Positions 12,201 to 24,200 of a DNA stretch of 64,000 nt are shown piece by piece. The position numbers were made by a program, and so were the translations under genes. The DNA is taken from contig NC_049979.1 in NCBI RefSeq assembly GCF_000003815.2, forward strand, positions 29,455,582 through 29,519,581, in the 5' to 3' direction. The first letter of the stretch is position 1; every line of letters begins with the position of its first letter. The DNA comes from Branchiostoma floridae. Lineage: Eukaryota > Chordata > Leptocardii > Amphioxiformes > Branchiostomatidae. The notes below the pieces were generated by a model that was not told the origin of the DNA, did not search any database, and saw nothing but the letters and a program-made list of their open reading frames with translations.

Positions 12201-15200
12201 TTTTAGATTAAAACAGACTCAACCCATAAAGATTAGTCCCACCCTCTTGAGCCTGCTGACGTAAGAGGTGGCTCGGTCCCTAAGGTCCGTCACCACTGGG
12301 GAGGACACGGGCCCGTCCGTGTCACGACACAGGCTCACGCCCCGCGTACGGTACCCCGCACGGCTCACGAAAAACTCCAGGTGGCTGCTGAAGAAGGGGG
12401 CGAGCTGTGTGTGGGGAGAGAACGATCATGCAGAGAACGTGTCATTCACTATGTATTGTATCTACTAAATACATAACACTAGTTCACCTTTTTCCGCTGG
12501 GTAACCTATATTCGTTGTGTTTAACCACACGGTAATAAGAGATATCAACTCGACAGACGGTGGTTTCAAGTTGTAATATGTTCAAACTTTTGTAGTTTGA
12601 GAATATCGTCCGTCGACGTGATACCCCTAACTACTCATTTTTCAAACGCAACGGATATAGGATACCCTGCGGATAAAGGTGAACTAGCGTTAGATAAGTA
12701 CAGCAGTTAAAACCAGTTCCAAGACCATTGCATCTACATATCACCTTTCGACCTTGATTGTTACCATAGATAGTGGAAATGCATTTGAGTGCGGTAAGCA
12801 GAATAATTGGAATGTTCATGGCTGTTTCAAGTTCAGTTTTTAACAAATTAGTTGAATAACAGTAAATCTAAACTAATAGAAACCCTGGCACCAATGCAGA
12901 CAGCCAGTTGTTAACAACCTACTTATTAAGTAAGCAGCTTGGCAAGGGTGCTACAGATGGACAGCAAAGTTGCCTCCAACACATCATGATATGTACAAAC
13001 TCTGCTACGTACATGTGGACAAAGAGATAGACGGGCAGAAGAAAAACTTTCGTGGTGGTTTTGAGTTTTCGTGGTGACCAATTATTATGAAAATGAAACT
13101 TAAAGCCATAAGTTTTCCAGCACCTACCTTGCCTGTACATGACACCAGTGCCACCAAGGATGACACCACACATTCATCAGTTGTCTTCAGCTTCTGTTGA
13201 GGAAACAGACAGAATTTCTCTACACGATGTCTGCAAAATACTTCAGTGAAAACAATGTATCTGCATCTGTATCTGTATCTACATGTATATAGCCGGTATA
13301 ACCTAGTCTCCAAGCAGACCCAACGGTGCCTTAGAGATAGTATCAAAGCTCGCAAAGGAGAATAGCCGGCCAAAGGGAGATAGCCGGCTAAGGGAGTCAA
13401 ACGGGCACCTGGTGCCGCTATACTTAGTCCCTGGCCAGCTTTGATACTATTTCTAAGGCATGGATGCCTCTGTGAAAATTCAAGCGTCCGAAACTGCCCG
13501 GACGGCGTCTACAAGCGTCCAATGGCGTCCGAGCGCGTTTCAGACGTTCTGGACGCGTTCATTGCCGTCCGAAACGGCCGCGGACACATCGTGAGCGTCC
13601 GTGCCGTTCTGTCAGTTTTTATGGTGAACGCCCGAACGGCTGAAAGACCTTCCATTGCCGTCGGAGACGGCCACTGATGGGGCTATAAAATACTTAGTCA
13701 CCAGACGCCGGCAGACGGCTGCGTCTTTTCTTATGATCCCCACGGGAAACATGACGTTTTAACTTCTGCACATGCGCCAATTTCAGCGGGTGAATTCGAA
13801 TTTCAGACCGTTGAACACTCCGGCGGTTGCAGGACTTATGTTCAGAAGGTGACTATTTCTGTGGATTTCATGTCCGTTTGTTAAATTTTGCGCACTTTTG
13901 GACCAAGGACTTCACGTCTAGACGTAGCAGCTGATGTTTGTACGACATTGTGCTGAGGTTGGGTTTACGGCGATGACTGTATCCGTTATTTATACTAAAA
14001 AGAATGTACAAAAATTATTTGTCGTGCGCCGACAAGGGGGAAAAATTATTAATACTACTTACTCGAAGCAGCAAACCTTGGACAGCAGAAATCACAGATG
14101 TGACAGACGTCAAAAGAAGCAGCGGTTCTTCCGTTAGCTGATTGTTGATACTTTGCAGGCGCCGGTAAGTGAATACTTCGCATTTTATTCTAATTTTTTG
14201 TACATTCATCTGTTGCAAAGTTTACCGACGACTTGTTGTTACGGGTGCCCTCCCCACATACGCGAAGAAATGATAAAATTTAGGATCTTGCTTTGATGCC
14301 ACAAAATAAAAAGAATTATGAACACGTTGTAGAATACTTGTCAAAAATATCTGTTGTTTCTATTAAGAATGATAATGCTGTTAAAATGTAGATTTAGACA
14401 ACAGATAATGAGATAGCACCTACCGATTTTGCCGGTGCCAATCAAAATCTTAGTCGGCTCTTCCAACTACTTGGGGTTAGGAACTTATGAAACGGAAGAC
14501 TTTATTTCGCTACCTCGAAATAAAAAAAATGACTTATGATCTTTGTAGAAAATTTAACGTTATTTCACATTTATATATCCAGTCTTTAGCAAATACTGGT
14601 GCAATTAAAATTTACGATAGAAAATTTCAAACGTCCTGTATTTAATTTACCCTTGATGTTATGTGGGCTCGTCCATTCTGATGTAACGTGTCGGCACGGC
14701 GGCACAAAAAGCCGCGGACACGATTGAAGGCCGGATTGAATTTCGTACATGTAGCAAAGTTGATTAAACGCCGCGGAGTACGTGTAAACAATTTACGAAG
14801 AAATTTGTTCAAGTTGTGTTTGATTTTAGCTAAACCTGACGGCCCGGTGGTGGGTGGTCTTCTACAATTCACTGCCTGGCTGAATATTTGTTTGTTTGGT
14901 ATGTGGGAACGCTTATCCCTAGAGGCCATAAAATCATAGCCGTGACCGGACGCCGTCAGAAACGGCGTCCGGACAGCCGTCTGCACACGTTCCAAATTAA
15001 ATGCACCGGCCCGTTATGAGTTTCTACTGCACTGCCTGACTAACTAAAACTGTGTCTTGAAGAAAAAATATTTTGCTAGGAGTTTGGCCCAGATATTAAC
15101 CTTTAATAATATAGCGATGACTGCCTCTTGGCCTTTCATTCCATTACTTCCATTACTTACTTTCATTCCATTTTCTGTCGAATTTTACGATCTGTAGTCC

Positions 15201-18200
15201 CCCCGTGGGAAGGCGTGGTGGAGGCTACCGCCCGTACCAGCGGCCTGGATTACGCCGTTTATGCCCGTCGCAATCGGCGTCCGATCCGTCCCAGCAGCCT
15301 GGATTACGTCATTTACGTCCGTCGCAATCGGCGTCTGGTCCGTCCGCAGAGACGTCTGTTCCCAGCGGGGGGCCCGCCCGACGGAGCGCGGGAGCGTCCG
15401 GCTGCCCGCTTTCAGACGCCGTCTCGGACGTCCCGAACGTCCGACCGGACGCGTCTAAAGTGCCAATCTAGACGCGTCCAAGCGTTTGTTATGCCGTTCG
15501 GACCGTCTTGGACGTTTCGTCGGGCGTTCAAAAGCCCGTCCCATGCCGTCCGCCGCCGTAACCGTCCAAAGCGTCCCAATAATTTAAGACGCCTTGGACG
15601 GTTGTCGCAAACGGCGTTTCGCCGTCTGAGACGCTTGAATTTTCACAGAGGTGGGTCTGCTTGGAGACTAGTTATAACTGCCTTATGGCGTAACACACCA
15701 GCAACTGTTATCTACAGTTGGTACTTTTAAGAATTCCTCCCTGGCTAAACTGGCATTTTGACCTTTCATTGTATCCTCATTAATTACTTAAGGCAGAATT
15801 GTTTTCACCTAATAAAAAAAGAGAATTATGACAAATTTTTCAGTTTGATATAGGTAAGAAAACCAAGGTTCTGACCTGTGTTGCTGTGGGAAGTTGATGT
15901 TCCAAAGACACCTTTGTGTTGTAATGCTTGGAGATCTCTGTGGAATAAAGAAAAATCATGTCACTCAAGGACAAAAGAAACAAGGTAACAGTACAAACTA
16001 CATGTATGTTTTTGCCTGAATGTGAAATTGTCTATGGTATCCTATTAGAAAATTTAATTTTAAGACAAACCCACCTTTTAACACCTCATGAAGCTGGTTG
16101 AGTCCTGCAGCCATTTGAGTGAAGAAAGCTGCCTGATTGGTCCGTGGGTGTTCCCTGGATGACTTACCTGCACAGGTGGAATAAATATTGTCAGCTTTGT
16201 ACATGTGTGGATAGGGCCATATAGTTCTTTACACCAGCACATATACATTGTAGTTCTTTTTTGTTTCTTAGCTATCTTTAAATAACTATGGGTTTGCAAT
16301 GCTAACAGCTACAAACTTAAGGACTCAAGACAAAAAGTAAGACTGTTTTAAAATTTAGCAATTTCAGTGCAAGTTGTGACTTAATGCAATCTTAAAATAA
16401 AATGACAAATGTGCACTTATTTGTCTTAAATTGACACACATAATGCACATATTAATATTCTACCTCCTCCATTCTGTGTAATGCAGTTAACTGGTCTAGA
16501 TCAAGAAAAAGATGACTTCATAGCAGGGGTGAAAACAAGGAGACTTGTATGACACCTACTTGCAGCAGCTATAAGTGAAAGGTAGTTGTCCAGTTTGGAC
16601 AGGGTGGCGGTGAGTTTCGGGAGCGAGGCGTGAAGTTCCATGTTCCGTGCCTCCAGTGTGGCGGAGCAGGTGGACACGGCACACTCCTCTTCCAAACTAC
16701 GCGGGAAAAAATCATGATGGAACAATCTAACTAATAAGGTAATGGCATGGTCACTACCAACGGTATGCTGTTGTAATGCTTAATATTGTATAATTTTCAA
16801 GAAAACTATTGTAAATGCATTTATATTTACGTGGATTTAATTTCTCAGTAGCGGGAAAAAGGACTATTCGAGAAGGTTTAATGTTTGCGGTTACCGTAGC
16901 ACCATGCACTTGTAGTCTCTTACTGCCATGGAAAAAAATGTTTGCAGTGGTTTTAAGCTACGGTGAAGTGTCCACCACAAAAAACACGAACATAAAACCA
17001 CGTGAACATTTCAGCATTTACAGTACGACAGAAACAAATGCCGCAAAGGATCTAAGACGCCCTTTTGGTAACAAGTCAGCTGGATTTTGTACGACGCATA
17101 AATGACTATGCCAAGAATACCACTAGTTTGTGAACGTACAACATTTGTACAAGAAATGTGCCCTAGCATGTTATGACTGTTTCACTCTCAAACTGTTGAC
17201 AACCGACATCTCCAACTGATATATGAAATTAAATGCACTGCTGATAATGATAGGCACGATGAAACATAGACAGCCATAATGGCTGTGAAATTATCGTGTC
17301 AGTAGGCACCAATGTCACACAATAGCAACAACAACATCTACAGCATTAGGATAGCGTTAGACACTTTCATAAAGGCTTTATGAAACTCATCTAGTAATCA
17401 AGAAGAAAGTCTTTTGTGCTGAAAAGATGCAATCTTATTCATTTTTTGCAATATCAACATCATAACAACATACCTTCTAAGCTGGTATGGGAGGAGTTTC
17501 TCCATGTAGGCAACAAATGAGTGGAACTTCTCTGAAAAATCCTGTATCCCTGTCGCAGTTTCCTAGCAAACAGAGAGCAACATGCATTAGGGAAGAAGTG
17601 CTGACTGGACAATATTTGTAAGTCTTTTTCACACTCACTCACTCCGGCAAGCTCGCTCAGAATCTCTAACCTCCATAGCAGGCTCTCTAGGGCCTTTTGG
17701 GGCTCATAATACACTTTTGCTGGCCATTACTTTTTGTACTGGGTCGCTGATGGCTGGCCTTTTCTGACTGCCGGCCCTGTCGAGCCTGCATGGAAACGGC
17801 GTATGAAAGTGATATTAAAAACGATTAGCCATTCATGGGCTTTATTAACACACACGTTAGGAATAATTCACAACTCAGTGAGAGGCAATTCGCAATCATT
17901 TTACAACTCGGGCTTCAGATGGGGAAACCCCCATATGTCACTCGCTACGCGCTACGCCCAAGCAAAGGCATCAGACAGGCCGAAAGAACGTCGAACTGGT
18001 AAGTTTGCGCTTCTGTATTTTTAAAAAGCCGTTTGACCCTGAAACCAGTAGAGAATTGTCGGGTAATTGCACACGGGGCGTGACAGCGCTCTGTCCGGTG
18101 GAGATGCGTGTAGTTTACTAACCGTCCACAGGAGGCACCTAGGCTGGAAATTCACACCTCCTAGTTAATTGCCCTACTATCACTTTCATACGCCGTTTCC

Positions 18201-21200
18201 ATGCAGGCTCCACAGGGCCGGCAGTCAGAAAAGGCCAGCTATCAGCGACCCTGTACAAAAAGAAATGGCCAGCAAAAGTGTACTATGAGCCAAAAAAGGC
18301 CCTAGAGAGCCTGCTATGGAGGCTACAGAATCTCCACGTTACTACTTTCCTTCACCCCTCTTTGGCATCCCTTGCTGCGGGAAGTTGCTGCAGGTCCAAA
18401 CTACTGTCTTTAGCAAGCTGCTTAATGTAATACTATGACTTTTGCGGTCTTCCCCTGCCTCTGTGATTTGGATTCCACGGTAACAGTTTGCTTACTACCT
18501 CATCCTTTTTTCCTCCAGCAAGTCTTCTTACATGTACATGACAGACAATCAACTGATCTCACAACTGTCTTCTAGCTAGATTTTGTACCATAATGTTAAA
18601 AACTGTACTAGGCATTGAAGAGGATGGCTGTCCTTCTGCAATATTCCCAAAATAGTGAGGCATATGGAATAAACAATATTAAAAATTTTGTATCTATTTC
18701 GTTCGTATCCTCCAAACTATTCTGGCCAAATTTACTACGTCGAATTGTTTGGGAAAATTGACATGAATTATACTCCTTTCCACATACATGTACAACAATG
18801 ACATCACATAAAAATGTAACGGCCTTACCAGTGTGGTCAGGGCATCCTCTCTCAGACCCTCGTGGAATGAACGGAAGGACTGCTCTATTGGTCTCAGATG
18901 AGAGGCGTTCTCATGGAGATATTGGCACAGCTGAAGAGTATGGTCAAAGGATTACCATTGAGAAGGCTATCAACATTTTATATTGTACAGTTTTATATTG
19001 TACAGTTCACATAGGATGGAACAAGATACGAGTCATCTTGACCAAATAAACTCAGTATGTAAGGTGTACATCTAATGTTGTCAATTTCAGGTACTGTAAA
19101 TGCAGAAACTTTTGCGGTGGGTCTAATGTTCATGGTTTTCGCGGTGGACGCTTCACTGCGAACTCATACCCCCTGTCAAAGGTGCGATGATGCTAGGAAG
19201 GTCCGGGGGTCTGCTATCTGGGAAAATGTTAAAATCTAGACCCTTGAAACACTGTTTCTTTAGTTTGAGGGGCAAATTTTGATGGAAGACTCGGCTTGGT
19301 TCAATGAAAATTCTTAATGCCAATTTTTGTCTATCACAGGGGATGGAATAGGCAAAATTTGTGTCCATCCCCAGCAGCAAAATTCAGTCAAAGGACGGAA
19401 GGAGGGACGCTGCCTAGAACCCTGGTCTTCTTTAATGTGGGAACACGTAGCGCAGCGGCAGCGTGTTTGGCCCGTGAGGTTGCACGATCGAATCTGGCTG
19501 CCGTGTTACCGATCTTGTGCCCTTGGGAAAGGGACTTAACACGACTTTCCTCACTCAGGTGAAAATGAGTACCTAGCTTCGGCTAGGGCTGCCCCTCGGA
19601 TAGGACGTCAAATGGAGGTCCCGTGTCTGGGGAGAGCCATACCCAAGGCACATTCAAGAACCCGCCACACGTGGTACCTGGGGCCGCACCTGGGGCAATT
19701 ACTGTCATATTGAGGTCACCTGAGTGACGCCAAATGGCAGCTCGCTCCAGACACTTGCAATTTAGCCCCGCCTATTGTAAGCTCCTCGCAATTCAGCCCC
19801 TGGCTGTAAAGAGTGAGTAGTCAGCCCACCCAATAACAATAAGCACAAACCTGATATGTTACGCTGTAAGGCATTTTACTAGGTCTGCAATACAAACAAA
19901 CAAACAAACATGACTAACCCTCCTGTTGACAGGACTGAGGGGTTCTCCTGTAGAGGAGTCCATAGGGAAGATCTGACTCCTCTGTTCTGCATACGTCAGG
20001 TAGTTGGACATGCCCGACACCAGGTCACCTATGTACCCCAGGGCCTGGCCTATCAACTCTTTTGCCTTCACCTGTAAGTGGGAGATTTACAGTTTCATAC
20101 ATACTGGAGAGGATGACAGAATCTGAGATGCACTTGTTGGAGAAAGAAGGCTGTATGGATTAGAAAATCAGCTCCTGTCATAAACTGTGAAAGGGGGGGG
20201 GGATAAAGACTCAGTCATGCTTGGGGCCGCATAACTAGCAGATGACAATTATGTTGTTGCACAGTTATCACTGTTACTTGCTAACTTTTATAAATGTATG
20301 TCATAAACTCCTTTATGTTTGGGACCACATTGTAAATACTACATTAGGTATCTATGTCTATATTTCTTTAAATTGGGGACTGCACTGTAAGCAGCAACAC
20401 ATAATTCTGCAGTGCAATATGAACCAGTCATGCTTAAAGGCTTATCACTGGTTATAAAAAACAAACAAACAAAGAATAGAAGGTGGCATTTTTTAAGGAT
20501 CTGAATCTTACCTGGTGTTTTCTGTCATGAGTTGGCACATTCAGTACATTTAGTTCTTGATACTCTGAAAAAGAGACAGTGAGATCATTCTAAAAAAGTT
20601 GAGGTAATTTTAAGAAGTGATGATTGAGTAGAGTCTATAACAGGCCACCAGGAGGCCAAAAACAACAATAACACCTACCCGCATACCAAATATCATTGCA
20701 ATCTATCCAGAGGCTTTTCTATCCAAAGACTCTTAGGATATTCTGACAGATACAGATACACATGCACATACAAGAAAGGTACAAAGTAATACCTCCATTT
20801 TTTATGGAGGTAAAGAAACATGACAGAAACATTGACTTTAAGAAGAAATGTTCTCCACTTACTGGTGTCGTTAAAGATGACCTTCTCCTGAATGACCTTT
20901 GTGGAGTCATCCAGCCTGGAGCTGAGGTCGGCATGGACTCTCTTCAGCTGCTGTTGACTGGAAGGAGACACGGAATAAAACAAGACATCAAAAATCTCAG
21001 TTTTCTCATTTTTGTAAATTTCTTTCTATTTTAGAACTGTGTATTCTACCAATCTTAGACAATGGCACGAATATTGTTATGTGAGACCATGCTCATTTTG
21101 TCATTGTAAAACACTGTGTCAGTGATAACTGCACATTTCAGGTCCCAAAAGTTATACATGGGAAATTCCCTTATTCAAAATGAGACAAACAATATGAAGC

Positions 21201-24200
21201 AAGGTAAAAAGGATGAATCTTCTGTCACTTACCAATGGTCAGCTATCCTTTTAGAATCCCTTACATCTGTTTCCTGTTTCTGTAACTTAACCTGTGGGTG
21301 GGAGTGGTCATTACAAATTTGATTTATCAATCAACTACATAGAACGGATAATGTATATTAACAGAATAATAAAAGGTCCAAATGTATGTATGTAGAGGGT
21401 CCAAAGCAAGGTATATTCACGTGGTAAATTAAAATACATGAACTTCTTTTACTAGTGGGTAAATCTAGTTTTCAAAGAACAAAAATAAGACAGATGCAAA
21501 GCTTAACAAAGCCAACTATTCTTTATTAAAGACATCAAAATCTTATCAAAGAAAATCATTATGCTGTCATAACAGAGTATCAGTCCTCCATGCTCCCAAA
21601 TAATGTTGAGCAGATGTCAAAATATGGATTATTATCGACAGTAGTGAAATGTCACTGAATCTGTTCCTAAAGCTAGCAGTCATCACACAACACTGCCAAA
21701 GTGTGAGAAAGACTTCTTCGTCTTTTTAGTTGATTCTTAAAAAGTGAATAAATTGAATCATACTAATTATAAAAGGTATAGAAGAATACTTACTATGTAT
21801 GGTATAGCAAAGTGGTCTTTCCTTAATTATTTCATAACACATGTAGCATCTCACTGGGCCTCGCTTATTAGCAAAAATTACTACAGCAAGTTGGTAAACT
21901 TTTGAAAATTTTCCCTTGCGGTCACACTGACGTGTGACACTTTAGGGTAAAATACGTGACCTCTATAAACAAAATGGCTATGCCCAGAATGTCACATCTT
22001 TTCAGCAAATCTTTCTGAGCTGACCTCACCTCTAACATGGCTTTTTCCTGCTGCAGCTTGTCCACTAAGGCCTTGTGGTTGAGGTGGATGGAGTCCAGTA
22101 CCGACTGGTGCTGACCAGCTTCCTTCTCCAGCTGCTCCAGCCGCACCTGCAGGCTGGCCACCACCTGCCGGTGTTCCTCCGTCTCTTGGTGCACCTGGGG
22201 GGATGTGAGGCGGGTGAAAATGCAGCTGTGCAGGTGTTGTTGATTGTAATATACACTGGCACAGTAAATTTGCACTGGTCTTCATTGTGAAACAGGAGGT
22301 GAGTAGAAACAGTCTCCTGGCTCCCGGGAATCAAACCCTCGCCCGTCTGTTCACAACCCAGTGCCGCTAACCACTATGCCAAAAGGGTCAATATCATTTA
22401 GAATGGTCAGTTGGTGGCACTTGAACCCCCTTCGTCCCTTTTACAATTGTACAATCAAATAGATGTATTCTATCGATGGCAAAGTAAATCCGCTATACTC
22501 TGTTGAGGTGAAGCATGATGCTTTTTTAAGAGGATCAAAGTGGTAGGAAAATGCAGTTTCGCTACAGCTCACGTTTTTGGCCTGGTGTAAGAAAGGAGTA
22601 GGAACAGAAAGAAACAATATCCTGGCTCCCGGGATTCGAACCAGCGCTGAATCCGGGCCGCCAGATCACAAACTCAGATGCTAAACTATTATGCCAAAAG
22701 GCCTAAAGCCATTTGGCATAGTCGGCTGGCAGTGCTTGAACCCCACTGTTACACCAGCACACTTCACTCTTCTTCATGAGTGTAAGTGTGTCTGATTCTT
22801 TTACGTGCATGCAGAGGTTTGATGTTTTAGGCTAATGGCTAAAGCTCCAGCATACAAGGCGCTAATGGTTTTACATCCCCATCAAAAAGGACAATGTAAC
22901 TCTTTTCCTGTTGCGTGTACACCCTGGCAGTGAACTTGGCTCTTCAGAATTGGAACCAGATGTGGCAAGTGGCAGAGTGCACATCATCATCATCATCATC
23001 ATCATCTGTCGTCCCTGGTGGGCAGGGCAAGACGTCACACAACGTCTCTCCATAGCACTCAATCTTTCATCGCTGCTCCCAAATGCTCAGTGACAATCCC
23101 AGTGTCTCTGGAAATGGTTGCTGGGTAGGTGAGCTTTCTCAAGGAGGTCTTTATCTTTGGCCTCCAGAGAATCAGTGAAGAGATCACTGCGAACTGGACA
23201 TGCCAGAGACTTTGGGTCACTCGGGGAAGATTACCATAGATGGTCTTGATAGATGCATGTTTTGCGACTCAGGATGCACAGACCTGTACACCATGCAGAC
23301 AGATGTGTTATCAGTAATATTTACAATATGAGGCTTTTCATCACCTACCTGCATGTGAAGTCTCTCATTTTCCTGAATCTTCTTCTGTAAGTCCTCCCCA
23401 AACACACTGGTGTCTGCCACCACAGGGGCTGGCTCTACTGGGCCTTTTGTCTGTCAATAAAAAAACATTGTGTCATCACACAATACTAGTACAAGGGGTG
23501 ATCAAGAAGTTCTGTCTCTCACCAAGAAATAAGGTGCATAACCATCGGTAAAATCTTGGGGCATAATCATATAGTATGAAGGTATAGAATTATCAAGCAA
23601 ATTCAAATCATTGTACTTTTGTAGTCATTACTTTACAGTTGACATCCTTTTGAAAATCGGACGGTAAGTGTTGAGAAAAACAAGGGTGAAGTGTCAGGGT
23701 TGTTTTCCTCATGCCATGAAGTCTTCTAAGACTTTCTCAAAAAGTTTGCTGACTGTTCCCTTCATATTATTACTAGAAAGAAAATTAAGGGAATATTCCA
23801 CTGACAGCTCTACCTACCGCAGTCCAGTAGTGGTCACAATGATTTTTTGTAATTGTAGACATTCATAGCTTTAGAATTAATAATGATGCCCCAATTTGAC
23901 GTGCCCCTTATTTCTTGGTGAGAAAGTTTTTCTCACTACTCATAAATACACATGCAATGCATTCATATAACCTTGTGTTGCAATACCATGAGACAATAAA
24001 GAAGTATACCATCACCACTTTCTTCCCAAGTAAAGGTTGAAAAAATCCCATGTCTTTTATGCAGCCAATTCCCACCATATACTAGAGGCAGTCAAGACAA
24101 AGCATAGAATTACATATTCCACCAGATCATGAGATACTAGGGGTGAGTACCAGTACAGAAAATTCAGGTACAGGTCCAGTCCAGGTCCAGAGGATCAGGT

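Noticed and set aside
14642-14995. 117-codon minus-strand frame inside the 2.4-kb element, considered as a transposase fragment
   Set aside because: I see no recognisable catalytic motif or zinc finger. It is kept only as part of the element description.
15128-15730. 200-codon arginine-rich frame on the plus strand
   Set aside because: It lies within the CGTCC-rich right arm of the 13304-15670 element. The Arg/Pro-rich composition is a by-product of the short repeats, and other frames over the same region are equally open.
22065-22334. Several overlapping frames near PPP1R21 exon 5
   Set aside because: They are shadows of the exon at 22030-22194. Only the frame giving EEHRQVVASLQVRLEQLEKE joins neighbouring exons in phase.
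22619-22706. Functional tRNA gene
   Set aside because: The A and B boxes are recognisable, but I could not fold an acceptor stem, and a similar copy lies nearby, so a SINE is more likely.
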